Below are positions 10,039 through 21,529 of a DNA stretch of 64,000 nt, in pieces (position 1 is the stretch's first letter; each line of letters starts with the position of its first letter). The translations under genes were made by a program, and so were the position numbers. Source of the DNA: Hepsetus odoe (taxonomy: Eukaryota; Chordata; Actinopteri; Characiformes; Hepsetidae); the NCBI GenBank assembly GCA_017165825.1, contig CM029372.1, forward strand, positions 7,511,855 through 7,575,854, in the 5' to 3' direction. The notes beneath the pieces were generated by a model. It had not been told where the DNA came from and did no database searches. It saw only the letters and a program-made list of their open reading frames with translations.

Positions 10039-10219
10039 CTTCATTGGGGCTGCAATTTAAGCCCCAGTGAGTCAGAACAGAGCGCGGTTCATTAACGAGG
10101 CTACGCCTTACAGTTAATGGTGGCACTTTTGGTTTGTGTTTTTGGTTTATGTTAATAAAGTCACACTTTTGACTACTGGCTCTGCGTTGGCGTCCTTCTC
10201 ACACCCCGCCACCGTTACA
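10039..10219 (+). repeat. 3' LTR, 5'-truncated
   Basis: 181 bp colinear with 7242-7422 of the 5' LTR, with about 12 differences and no indels. The first 95 bp of the LTR are missing and replaced by unrelated, possibly coding sequence. A TGTCAGGG at 9956 could mimic an LTR start, but the sequence between 9956 and 10038 does not match the 5' LTR. It ends ACCGTTACA, with AATAAA at 10154-10159. Confidence 0.75.
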
Positions 10220-10965
10220 CAAAAATACAATAAAATATGCAAACATAATATGCATTACACATCAGCTGTTATTTAAAAACAACATTCCTATATATTTAAA
10301 AACAATTTTTGTGGGGGGGAAATCACCGTTTGTTTTATAAAGATATTTAAAACATACCATAATAGAAGAATTATCCCATCAATGGCTGGATAATTAGTTC
10401 ATGTTAGTTCAAATGTTCATATATTGCTTGTTGCCATTTTTGTGGTATTAAAGGACAAGCAGTTACACAATCTTTGAAGTATATTTGAAATAAGCTGAAG
10501 GGGAAAAGCGTGCTATAACATCATTTTTCATCATTTACTCCTTATTTGTAACCACACAATTTTGTATACCCATGAGACTCCCAGGTCTATAAACAAAGGA
10601 GTAAAAAAGGAGCCGAACATGTTTATGGATAAATAATTGAGAGATCCCTTGAATATCTGTTGTATCTAAGAAGGGAAATGGTGGCCTCGTTTAAGAAGAA
10701 TAAGATGTGCAACCGTTCCAGCATGAAAAGAAGCTACAGGGAGTCTGATCACTTTGTTGTATCCTCCTTGTTTCTCTGCCCACTGATCACAAGCTCTTTT
10801 TATTCAATGCTTTTTGTTAACTGCGTTGTTTCAGCCTCCCGCTGTAATGTATAGCACCTATTATTCAAACTGAAGCCTCATCGCTACCTTATCAACCCAT
10901 TCCATCATGCCCCAGATCAGAGAACATGGAGGATATGCAGTGTATAAATCACCCGCAGACAGACA

Positions 10966-10966
<1 letters not shown>
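10220..10966. other. Unique non-coding DNA
   Basis: AT-rich sequence with no exon or repeat recognised. Confidence 0.4.
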
Positions 10967-11000
<34 letters not shown>

Positions 11001-11020
11001 ACACACACACACACACACAA
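10967..11020. repeat. (CA)n microsatellite
   Basis: CA run with a single CCC interruption near 10999. Confidence 0.95.
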
Positions 11021-12409
11021 CCTATGTTGTACTGTTAATGCCTTTTCTCAAAGTCAGCTGCCTATCTAGTCACTGTGCTAATGTAGACCCACATTGGCTC
11101 ATCAGAATGATTCATGATGTAAGACCCAGCTTGGAATCACTGGGAAAACTTTAAGATACACTGCAGGACCAACAGCCATACTCACAATACTCTTACAGAG
11201 CCACGGCAACATGCTTTCAACACATTCACTCTAACAAGGACTACTCCTATAAAACATGTTCTATTAACCCCCGCTTGTGAAAGTTAAGCAGCAGAAATTA
11301 GAAATGAAGATAAAGCCCTTGATAGATGGATGATATCACTTAACCAGATCAGCACTGTATAGGGCAATAACATTTGAATGCACTATAATCATCAAACCTC
11401 GAAATTTTTGCCCTGGAGTCCCATTAAAATAATCAGCACCCTTGGAATGTTGACCGTTAGTAATCAAGTATTTATCAAAGCTGTGGTATAAAAATAAAAT
11501 TAAATTGAAAAACTAATCTCGCTGTCCCTTGTGTTTTCTGGAGAAAGCGGGGCCTTGAAAAAAATTAAGCCCTCAGTGTGTGTTTATCTTTCTCCCTGTG
11601 TGTGACATTGAGCTTTGTCACTGTATGGAAAAAGAGGAAACAAAATTGAGTGAAATTGGGGGAGGAGGGTTGTAATAAAAAAGGTGGGGGGGGGGGCGAT
11701 AATAATGAAGCCAGCAGCGTGTGTTCAGAGAATCATTCCTCTTGTGTATTTCCTTTAGTTATAACCTCACAGTCCTTCAACACATAATGGCTAATATCTT
11801 TTAAACACCCTATCACAAGTATTTGAAATTCCTTTTCCCAAAACTCTCCGCACAGCTCCCCATGTGAGATACAGCATGAACATATAAACATGGAAACAGA
11901 CCACAGGTCAATTAACTTAGTCACAAAAAATAAAAAATAAAAAATGCCAAGCCAGACAACAATCTTGAAGACAAACTGCTGCTAGAAAGTAAGTGCAATC
12001 AAACAGGCTGATCAGGGCTCATTACTTTCTGAGTTAAAATCCTACCCAGATGTGCAGCATCTATAAAAGGCATCTCTTATTCAGTTTCCTCATTACAGAA
12101 ACTGAGGATTTTCTGAAAAAGTAAGTATACTCACTTACAATACCAAACAAAACATTAGTTCTGCACTACTTGATAGTACTACATAAATAAATAACTGATT
12201 TGGGATCAAATGTTTAGTAGTGTTTCTTAGGTGACTGTGCTTAATCTTGGCTGTAATCCAGGTTCTTTCACATTGGTGATTTAAGTGTGGGTGAGCGTAC
12301 GTCCTTCAATAAACCACAAGCTCGTTAAATAAATATGCATTTATTCAGGATGTACTTTGAATTTTACGTATTTTATGATGCGTTTTTGGAGACAGACGCA
12401 ATTTAGTGT
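11021..12409. other. Unique non-coding DNA
   Basis: No gene seen. Contains a G-run (GGTGGGGGGGGGGCG) near 11683-11697. Otherwise AT-rich unique sequence. Confidence 0.4.
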
Positions 12410-12458
12410 TATAAAAAAGTAGAAATCAGATAAGGACAAATACTTTTTCACAACACTC
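12410..12458 (+). mobile_element. Tc1-like terminal-repeat fragment (GTGAAAAAGTATTTG family)
   Basis: 'GGACAAATACTTTTTCACAAC' with its preceding 'GTAGAAATCAG' matches the right terminal end of the Tc1-like family represented at 19616-20806. Only this end is recognisable. Confidence 0.5.
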
Positions 12459-14379
12459 CAGATTCTGAAATCTAAGACATAGTAGTGTCTAATGGTTTTC
12501 TTAATTGCTTTTCAATTAAGTTATTTATTTGTTCATTTTTCTATTAATACAGAGGGCATGACTGGGTAGTGTGAAGAGTTTGCATTGGGAAGTGCTTATA
12601 TTTGGATATGAAAATGCTCATTTCGTACAAGTGACGCAGGCAGGAATTGGAATCATAGGAAGAATAGATAATACTGTGTACTCTGTCCTGTGTAGACAAA
12701 CATGAATATCTATTCAAATCTAATTCAGTTCCTTTAATAGCATCACACAAAGCAGGCCTCCTCTCATCTCAGTAAATAATGACCTACTTCTTGGTGCTTA
12801 GGTGTGTGAAGTCTTCACTGATGTAGATGACAGAATTGCCCAGAGGTAAATTCATGGAAGTAACCATTATCCAAGGGCATGAGAACAGATTTATTCCAGT
12901 TCACCGCTAATCCAACAGAGAATATAATCTAAACAAATTAGTCACAGTATTACATTTACTAGGCAGAAAAATGAGGCTGTGATCAGAGACACAGCGTTTG
13001 TTATTGGTTTTATATTGACGGCTGACGCACTGCTTAAAATGGGTTTAAGGCCAGGATGAAAAGGAAAAATGAAATGGTACAGACCTATAAGAAGTGGTCT
13101 GAACTTATATAATAGACATACAATAAAGCGTGAATCTTTCTGAAAAAAAGTTGGAACAAAGCCCCATCTTAATCCCTCGGCCCTCAGCTTTATCAAGGAA
13201 TATGCTTATGCAGTTTGCCCATGGCACAGCTGCCCTTTTGCAAAGGGTATGGTCATCATAATAGTCACAGCACCACTGCTGGCCCTGGCAAAAGAATGTA
13301 TTTTAAAAGCCATGAATGTGTGCTGTTAAAATTCAGCATGTCTTAAAGATTTATTGTTGGGGAACATCAGTGCACTGTATGTCTTTGACTTTGCCAGAGG
13401 AGCACTGATAAGTTACAATAGAGTGTTAATATAAATAGTATCAGCAGAAAACAGACTCCTGCTGCTAAACAGCTTCTCAATATGCACTGTTTTTCTGCAG
13501 AGGTTTCCACTTTTTGCTGCTGTAAGCTCCATTCAGTCCAGTGCGGCCACATTCAGCTCATTTTGTAAGTAAACACTTAGGCCTCTGTTTTGTTTTCATA
13601 TTTGTTACTGAATTGTTGGGTTGTTTAAATTCATAACTAACAAAAAAAAGTTTTTGGATGGTATAATGCTGGAATGTTAACAGATTGTATCCAAATAGTA
13701 AAGTATGTTACCACTATAAATTGGTAATATAGGTTCTGTAATGCCATAGTGCACCACAGTGGTAATATAGGTTCTAGGTCATGAAAAGTAAAAGACATCT
13801 GCTTTTAGCAACAGTGTGAGATAACTGTAATCTGTAATGGAACCTAAACCCAGTTCAATGTGTGAAGAGGAGGAACTTCATTAGTGATTCATGATATATT
13901 CATGATATATATATATATATATCAGTATCAGGTACCGTAAAAAATATATGCATGCAAGAGTAAAAAAATTGGATATGATTTACCTAGCAGAGATGCTCTT
14001 ACTACTCTGTGTGTCTATGTCTGTGCTTGCTTTTAAAAGGCAAACCTGTATAATTACAACACACAGACTGGCAATAGATTCATATTGCAGCAGTAACATA
14101 CACTATACTAAAGAACAGCTCATTAATGCAACCCTACACAGGCAATACTTGCCATAAAGTCTATGTTATCACCCTTGTGGAGTAGATGAACTGGACAGCC
14201 CTGTTTCCCAATGGACTTGTTAATGCACATGTTAATTCAGGACAGCAGAGCTGGTGTAGAGTCTCCTTGGGTAAAGGCTCCCTGATGCTTAAATCTGTTT
14301 TTGGCCTAGAGAAATATCATGGATGACACATGCATAGAGGAAAAAAATGGGCATTTATTCAGTGTTGGTGATCTTAATT
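12459..14379. other. Unique non-coding DNA
   Basis: No exon or dispersed repeat recognised. Includes a short (AT)n run at 13906-13922 and a small internal duplication around 'GGTAATATAGGTTCT' (13725 and 13761). Confidence 0.4.
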
Positions 14380-14770
14380 AAATATAAAATCCTTTTTCTT
14401 GCAACAGCCCTTTTCAAATTTGGGATTTTAAATGAATTACGAGGGGTTAATAGTCACTGGCTTCCTCTGGCATATCATGACTAGGGGACATGAATTGAAT
14501 ACATCTGCAAATGAAAAAAGCACAAACGCTAACATATTTGCATTATTAAATTACAGATTGTTTAATAACTCTGCGGAATGAAACTCTGCCGACTTTTCAT
14601 GAATATATCGATATGCATATGCAGTGTGTTGCAGATATTAATGTGCAGCGACGTGGATCGTGTTTTCTAATTCAATGAATATTTTCTAATGCAGCGCATG
14701 GTGAATATCATTCTCAGAGCGAGTTTATATAATTACTGCTCAGCGCAGCCTGACCTACAGTCTTCCATTC
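14380..14770. other. Candidate conserved non-coding element
   Basis: Repeat-free and not coding. It is rich in homeodomain/POU-like words (ATTTGCAT at about 14538, TTAATTAAAT at about 14374, TAATTC, ATATGCATATGC at about 14611) interspersed with CG-containing words unusual for this AT-rich region. This texture resembles vertebrate developmental enhancers. It is a judgement from composition only. Confidence 0.2.
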
Positions 14771-14938
14771 AGACTCACCAAAAAGAAATGCAATTCAAGT
14801 GTACTTCAAGCTGAGATGGTAATTACATTGTACTCTAGATGTCCTGCGCAGTATAATGTGGATGAGTAATGCTTGCAGTAGACAACAGTGTGCGCATATG
14901 CCAACAGTGTGCATGTGACATCACATGTCACATCTGAT

Positions 14939-15520
14939 TTAAGCATGGAGACACGTTACCATTCCCACTCTAATATAGCCCATTGTAAGATTCCTTTCAT
15001 GTTTTTCCTGGCCCACCCTGTCATTTACACAAATTCCTGCTGGAATGTCTCGTCCTAAAAGCAGAATCAAACCCATCAGCTGCGCCTGATTCCCCCTGAC
15101 AGCCAAGGGGAAAGAGGGAAAAGGTGATTGATGAATATAGATGTCAAGACAGCCTTCACTCATCCTGCTGAACATTTCCAGAGAGAGCACAATGAGTGCA
15201 TTTGCAAATGGAGATTTCTTCAGAGATATGCTTTTCATCTCACTCCTTGTCTCCCGGACGGTTATGGCCAATTCTATAAACAATATATAAATGTAAGCTA
15301 CCGATTTCTCTCTCTGTCCCTGGACCACACTGGTCAAATGCCCACAGCTAGAAAAAAAATGCTGGTAAAAGAGGGAGCAGTCTGGAACTATAACAAGAAA
15401 GGTATGTATGTATGTTCAGAGGAATTTCAAATGTACCTTTCATTGGAAAAAATTGAGGAACTATGTTCAAGTAACCTAGGAGGAAGATGCAGAGTACAAG
15501 AAGAAAATGGGGATGGTTGA
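14939..15520. other. Overlapping open frames on both strands, unassigned
   Basis: A 132-codon frame on the minus strand (14939-15337) overlaps a 130-codon frame on the plus strand (15128-15520). These are the longest non-repetitive open frames in the window apart from the retroelements. Neither shows a domain, signal peptide or splice structure that I recognise, and neither has a recognisable family. Chance openness or an unusual conserved non-coding stretch is more likely than a gene. Confidence 0.15.
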
Positions 15521-15554
15521 TGGCTACTCCTAATGAGGACAGAAGAAGAAGAAG

Positions 15555-15584
<30 letters not shown>
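15484..15584 (+). mobile_element. RTE-type LINE tail fragment with (GAA)n
   Basis: 'AAAATGGGGATGGTTGATGG' then 'CTCCTAATGAGGACAG' followed by (GAA)14 resembles the last codons and GAA-repeat tail of the RTE-like LINE ends at 26826 and 50063. Very short, so assignment is tentative. Confidence 0.4.
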
Positions 15585-15586
<2 letters not shown>

Positions 15587-15713
15587 TTCAAGCATTTCAA
15601 TGGCTATTTGTCCTGAAATGGTTTAGAAGAGTTCAGTCAGGTCTCCACTCTAAATGTAGTATCAAGATTCATTAAATTAATTAATGAAATTCACTTGAAT
15701 CCAGATTCTGGAA

Positions 15714-16285
15714 AATGATCTGCTCAAGTATTGCTTGTCCAGGGCTCAGAGCTGCTTGTGAGCTGTTAGATCAGTGGGTTCAAAACAGAGCTGTTAGATT
15801 TCTTACTAGGAGTAAAAGAAAGCAACACTCTTAAATCTTTAAACTCCCATTATGTTACAGACCAGACTTCTAAAATATTACTGCTTTATAAATCACTTAA
15901 TGGTGTTGCCCCGCATATCTCTCCGATATGCCACAGCAATATGAGTCCAATAGAACTCTCAGATTGTTGGGATTGGGTCAGTTAGCCCTGCCTAAGGTAA
16001 AGATTGCAGCAGAGTTTAGCTATTATGCTTTTTAATGGAACCTATTTGACAAAGTGTATTAGAAGACCTCCAGCACCAGACACTTTCAAATTCAGGCTGA
16101 AAAGGTTTCTGTTCCACCAGGCTTTCAGCCCAGCTTAAAACGACGTCAGCTTGTGTGTATTTCTGTCCTGAAAAAACCACTTTATCTTGATTCATGTCAA
16201 GTTTAATTTCTTTTCAAATCTATCATTTTTAAATGTTTTATTTTCTAAAAACCTATTGTTTTAATAAAGTTTAATCAATTTATAT
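15714..16285 (+). mobile_element. LINE 3' end (L2/CR1-like), decayed
   Basis: Broken plus-strand translation gives VQNRAVRFLTRSKR, KILLLYKSLNGVAPHISPIC and TFKFRLKRFLFHQAF. This follows the order of the C-terminal part of L2-like reverse transcriptase ORFs (VQN.AAR.., ...ALNGLAP.Y.., ..FK..LKT.LF..AF). Stops and frameshifts are frequent. An AATAAAGTTTAAT follows near 16263. Confidence 0.65.
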
Positions 16286-16319
16286 ATGGATTTATATATG
16301 AAAAAAATATATATATATA

Positions 16320-16861
16320 CAGTACTGTGCAAATGTTTTAGGGAGGTGTGAAAAAATGCTGTAAACAAAGAATGCTTTCAGAAATAGAAATAATGATTGT
16401 TTATTTTAATCAATCTACAAAATGTAAAGTGAGCGAACAAAAGAAAAATCTAAATCAAATCAATATTTGGTGATACTACATTTTGCCTTCAAACCAGCAT
16501 CAGTTCTTCTAGGTACACTTGCACAAAGTCAGGGATTATAGTCGGTGTATGATCAACCAATTTTACCAAACAGGTGCTGATGATCATCAATGTCACACGA
16601 AGGTTGAAACACAGTTATGTTTGGAACAACCTACCAGCCGAGCTCCTTCACAAACTGCGTGCAAGTGTACCTAGAAGAGTTGATGCTCTTTTGAAGGCAA
16701 AGGGTGGTCACGCCAAATATTGATTTGATTTAGATTTCTCTTTTGTTCATTCACTGCATTTTGTTGATTGATGAAAATAAATGATTAACACTTCCATTTC
16801 TGAAAGCACTCTTTGTTTACGGCATTTTTTCACACCTGCCTAAAACTTTTGCACAGTACTG
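16320..16861 (+). mobile_element. Tc1-like deletion derivative (CAGTACTGTGCAAA family)
   Basis: Both ends are CAGTACTGTGCAAA..., in inverted orientation, flanked by TA, so the element inserted into an existing (TA)n tract. The long inverted repeats include transposase 3' codons; the plus strand still encodes LRASVPRRVDALLKAKGGHA-like sequence near 16650-16720. The middle differs from the copies at 50725 and 61678 (it keeps 'CAAAGTCAGGGATTATAGTC'), so this is a separate deletion product. Confidence 0.85.
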
Positions 16862-16871
16862 TATATATATA

Positions 16872-16951
<80 letters not shown>
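16862..16951. repeat. (TA)n microsatellite
   Basis: About 45 TA units abutting the Tc1 derivative; a shorter (AT)n lies on its other side at 16308-16319. The element thus splits one TA-rich tract. Such tracts can extrude cruciforms. Confidence 0.95.
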
Positions 16952-16955
<4 letters not shown>

Positions 16956-17727
16956 AGCTGAATGTGGTTTAAGTAGGGTGAGTGAAATTTTGGAAATGGG
17001 TTTGAGAGACTGTTCAAGGATCTGACCTCTGTTTGAGAGTGAACATGACATACCATTTACTCACTGTTCAAATGGGCCATCAGTAATAATATCAGTTAAA
17101 TGCTCTCTTGACCTTTGGCAGTGAAATATAATAAAACACCAAGCTAACAGCTCTATATGATCTGAGGTTGAAAATTCCACCATTCAATCTGGGAACATTA
17201 CCTTGAACAACAGCAAAACTTCTGTGATCTTCTTCAAGCTACTTCACAGCTTTTCAGACAACCAACTAAACAGAAATATGACTGAATATGTTTCGACTTC
17301 ACTTCTGCTGATATCACCATCACACTGCACCTCGGACACAATTACTAGGATGAGAAAGTTGCATTTTCTTTACATGAGTCAGTCACTTCATTCTTCATTC
17401 TCTTCTGTCATGGACTGACTAGCATAGCAAAAATACTGTCACATGATTTAGTCTGTACAGTTGCCTAGATACTTAGATTGGTTCAGTATCTTCTGTTCTC
17501 CTAGCCATATGTGTGCACATGTCATGTGTTTGATTATTGCAGACTCCATGCTGAGCTACACCAAAACACTGATTTTCAAATTATTACTTCACATTAAGTG
17601 TTTCTCCCTAAAAATGCAATGCTGCCGGGTGAGTCAGCAGAATTTAACTGCAGTCATGATTTCTCAGCTCTGATTGTTTATGGTGATGACGTTCAAGAAA
17701 CTTAATCTATGTAACACCATATAAAAC
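16952..17727. other. Unique non-coding DNA
   Basis: No exon or repeat recognised; short open frames near 17203-17418 and 17461-17673 have no support. Confidence 0.4.
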
Positions 17728-17862
17728 TCAGTCAGTCAGTCAGTCATTTTCTGCCGCTTGTCCCAAACGGGGTCGCGGGGGGGTGCTGGAGTCCAACCCA
17801 GCTCACATAGGGCGAAGGACGGGGGACACACCCTGGACAGGTCGCCAGCCCATCGCAGTCTG
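17728..17862 (+). mobile_element. Dispersed teleost repeat fragment (CACCCTGGACAGGTCGCCAG family)
   Basis: 'CTGCCGCTTGTCCCAAACGG', 'GGTCGCGGGGGGGTGCTGGA' and 'ACACCCTGGACAGGTCGCCA' match a very common teleost dispersed repeat. Three related fragments occur at 35655, 54590 and 60322. A 'CAGT' tetranucleotide run precedes it. The class is uncertain to me. Confidence 0.6.
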
Positions 17863-18691
17863 TTTAGAAGCACTAAATTATATTTGAAAAGTGTCTGAAC
17901 TTTATAAAGGTTGTTCATTCATTAAAAATGTAATTGGATAAATGTTCTGGAAAAGGAATAATTAAATACAGAAAGTGTCATTTACACAACTTTCCACCAC
18001 CTGTGTCTGAAGTCCTAGTTTGCTTCTTTACCTATATAGATGTGAACATTCACTATAACATTTCTATGAGCCCATGTCCAACACTTCATTTACCCTACTC
18101 AAACCACACTAAGCTCTTTGATGAAATCAAACATATTAATTTTGTTTAGGACAAAGTATTTTTGCTGTGCTATGTAGCTAAACTCTGGAGTCAGTCATTT
18201 CACATAACAGGGTCAGGTTTTCATCAGAGGTGGAAAAATTGCATGCTGATACTGATTTTGATGTTAGAAAGCCCTGCGATGATACAAAATAAGAATTATT
18301 GGGTAATTCTGTTAGGATTAATTAAAGTATTGAGTCTAAATAAAATAATGATAAAACTCAAATTATAGGCAATTGTGTTCAGATACCTGAAAAGTCTGCT
18401 TATGTACAGTAATGGTGTATTTGTCTGAACTGGCTACGTGGTGAAATTTTGTTTGTTTTTCTAAGTAAGAGTAAATCAAACTGAGTTGTAAACCACGTCC
18501 ACAAGTCTGCACCAACTTTATGAAGAAGTGAATGTAGTATGAGTGAGTTAAGAGACATTTTGACGATTTAACTTTAAACAGACAGTTTGGGTGACTATTG
18601 CCTTTCTAGTACAATATCAATGTTAGCCTGTTGACAGTCCAAGAACATACACAAGGTGGACTGGAGATGCTGATTTGCCCTCTAGGTGTGA

Positions 18692-18693
<2 letters not shown>
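17863..18693. other. Unique non-coding DNA
   Basis: AT-rich, no feature recognised. Confidence 0.4.
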
Positions 18694-18744
<51 letters not shown>

Positions 18745-18755
18745 TGTGTGTGTGT
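18694..18755. repeat. (GT)n microsatellite
   Basis: About 30 GT units with one TTT interruption; generates Cys-Val and Thr-His open frames that are not genes. Confidence 0.95.
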
Positions 18756-19615
18756 CTGCCCAGCAATGGGCTCTTGCCCTGTGACATGTGGTATGTTTGT
18801 CCATCTTTTGCTCTATGTGTGGAGGGATGGCACCACACACACACAACACTACCTGATATGCAGTCAAGAGTATGACGTTTTCTATTAAGCATGTATGTTT
18901 CTTTAGGACAAATACTCACATATTCACCAATATTGCAGGGCAACAAAACAAGCAAGAAAGCAATCTAGCATTATATCTTAAATCAAACTAGGCACAATCT
19001 TTACTTCTTAAAAAAAATGTTTTTTTCACAGAAACTAATACTGAAACTGTGTTGTTCTCACAAGTAGAGCATTGCACACAGTTCGCCCACACAGCAGATG
19101 CTCCCTCTGTCTCTACACAGATCCACCTCGCAAAAAGGCGTAGAAAGAAAGGCAACTGGAACAGCTGGCCCAGATGCAGAGCCAAGGTTTGGCTGTGAGT
19201 GTAACTGAGACCAGTACCATGGTTTCATTCGCACCTTCAATTTATCAAACATGAAATATACATATTTTCCATTTTCATATTTAAATGTCATGCTTTAAAT
19301 GCAAATGGAATATATATCTGCGGTCAAAGCTAGATGACAGAGTTAGACACAATGCATGCTGTGTTTACAGATCACCTTTTTAAAATGGTTGAGCAGTCCT
19401 ACACTATGTTTGAGTTAACATAATTCAAAAACACGCTGCAGTCTGAAGTCAGATATACATCAAGGCAAATGCAATGAAAGATTTGTTAAACAATAGACTA
19501 CATACTGATCTCTATGAGCTGTTTTCCAAACCTTTCTTAGTAACCTAGACTTAAAAAAACTCTGAAAGCGATTCTTCTCTGAAGATGAAATGCAGTCCAA
19601 GGTAAGATATTTTTT

Positions 19616-20806
19616 GTAAGGCAGTGTGAAAAAGTATTTGCTCATTTCTTTTTGTGGTGCATATCTATGAGCATACTTTAGACGAAATTAGGTTAACACC
19701 TAAAATAATTGTATATGATCACTTCCTTTATCTACAGTTACCAAACATGTAAATCACATATGTGAAAAATACCCCCCCCCCCTTCCCCCTTAACAACAGA
19801 GTAAGCAAATTAAATAGATAATGAGGTAGAGCTGACTGAACCCAAGCCAGGTTTAAATGCAGCCAGGTCTGCTGATTATAAACCTCACTCATACTGAGCT
19901 CACCAAAGGGCTTTAGCAAGCACACTACACCATGATCAAAAGGAAATCCAGAACAGATGTGGGAAAAAATTAAATATGCAGGAGCAGGAATCAGATTGTT
20001 CAACTGCCATTGTGGTAAACAATAAAGGAAACATAATTTAAGAACAGAAAATTTAGCAGGTAGCAAAGAGCAATTTGTGTTATTTAAAGTAAGTTCAAGT
20101 TTATTCTGCCGTTTAGAGTAAAGTTCATTGCGTATCTTGATCATGCTGGACATTAACCTGAATGGGCCATTTTGGTCACCTGTTACTGAAAAACAGCCAT
20201 TGTACAATGTTCTACAGCTGAATCATGGAGAAAGCCATTATCCACGATAAGCCTATGGTCACTGGTGACCACAAAGATTTTCTCAAGGGCTCAGCAACAG
20301 ATTGCCCAAGAAGTCACCAATTGTTTAAGGAGTGAGTCAAAAGTACTGCAGGTCTCAGGTTACAGCCACAGGTTATTTGAAAGTCGATGACTCCACAGGG
20401 TAATAGTGGCATGCATGGGTGGCAATGTAGAAAACAGAAAAATTAACAAATAAGCAATCCTTAAGCAAATCAGAAAAGTGTATTTTTGGACAAATCACGT
20501 CCCTTTATAGCCGACTTACATTCTCTAAAGGTGTCGATAGTAAAATGGTGGATGTTTTGCTTTCTCAGGGCCTGGACAAATATTGTTCATCGATGGAATC
20601 ATGATCTAGAATCATGAAATATCTTCTTAAAATCGAAGGTGTTTTTACTTTTTCAAATGGGCTGGTTTGGTGTTGGATAACTTCATTTAACAAATGCTTT
20701 GTGTTTGTTAATGTTTGTCTTTTTCTTCATGATAAAATTGTTCACTGTGACAAATATGCAATAACAGAGAAAATCAAGAATGGGGATATTTTTTCATTGC
20801 ATTGTA
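19616..20806 (+). mobile_element. Decayed Tc1-like transposon (GTGAAAAAGTATTTG family)
   Basis: Left end 'GTGTGAAAAAGTATTTGCTC' and a right end reading 'GAGAAAATCAAGAATGGGGA' then TATTTTTTCA correspond to the inverted ends of one Tc1 family. Inside, plus-strand pieces follow the order of a Tc1 N-terminal half: 'GAGAAAGCCATTATCCACGA' (EKAIIHD), 'GGGCTCAGCAACAGATT', and 'GATGACTCCACAGGGTAATA'. The coding frame is thoroughly broken and a poly-C run sits at 19770-19781. The catalytic half is not recognisable. Confidence 0.65.
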
Positions 20807-21529
20807 TTGTAACCACTGGGTCAAATACATTATAAAAATACTAAACATGAAACATTAAAGCCTTATGTGAAAGAGGGCAAGCATTACAAAAACATATTGC
20901 TAGGCAAAGTTATAATAAATATATTAATGTTCAATAAAACATCATAATTTTTATTTTATGAATAATAACCGCAATAAAAAATTGTACCTCTGAGCAATGG
21001 AGTTCATTAACTGAGTTGGTTGCCAAGCAACATAAAGTTCAAAGATTAATCCATAAACAACACCATGTTTCTTCATTTAATTTGTGCATTAGTACAGAGT
21101 TCAGACACAGAGTACATCACATTTAACAGCTTTAATTATGACTAAATCAGATTTTATACTTAAGGAATGGATCTGAGAATGCTGGGATCAATTCTACAAG
21201 CAACCCTATTTCTGTTGTCTTAGGAATTGACCCATTACATTTTATGGCTGTCATTTTTTACATTCATGCACATATTGACATGGTACAATGGGCTGTGTCT
21301 ACTCTAGTCATTGTTATTCTGTGGCTCAGACACTTTTCTTTCACAAGCCCACAGCTGGACACTAAGCAGCTCTTAATGGGATTCACCCAATCAGTAAACA
21401 CCACTAAGTCGAACTGAGCCAAAGTGGTCGTGGGTGTAAATTGCGCCATTCCCCTTCAGGCATACTGAGTAAACCCAGACACTAACAGTATTCCCAGAAT
21501 TCCCAACCATGGCCATTACTCTCGACCAG
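20807..21529. other. Unique non-coding DNA
   Basis: No gene or repeat recognised. Confidence 0.4.

Larger units (their letters stand above)
7147..10219 (+). mobile_element. LTR-flanked element carrying ASPM-like IQ repeats and a coiled coil
   Basis: A complete-looking LTR (7147-7422) and a 5'-truncated copy (10039-10219) bracket about 2.6 kb. The insert has, in order, a GC-rich leader with no recognised domain, about thirteen ASPM-type IQ repeats, and a coiled coil. There is no protease, reverse transcriptase or integrase, so the element is non-autonomous. Its coding sequence has an in-frame stop and at least two frameshifts, so it is decayed. No clear 5-bp target-site duplication is visible: the flanks read CACAT on the left and CAAAA on the right. 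The likely origin is capture of host coding sequence by an LTR retrotransposon. A recombination-made chimera of unrelated insertions cannot be excluded. A related element sits at 52730. Confidence 0.7.

Noticed and set aside
16813..17056. Tyr-Ile repeat open frames on both strands
   Set aside because: Translation of the (TA)n tract.
18623..18955. Open frames rich in Thr-His or Cys-Val
   Set aside because: Artefacts of the (GT)n/(CA)n microsatellite. The same applies to frames over 30366-30611, 34089-34509, 34794-35162 and 40838-41302.
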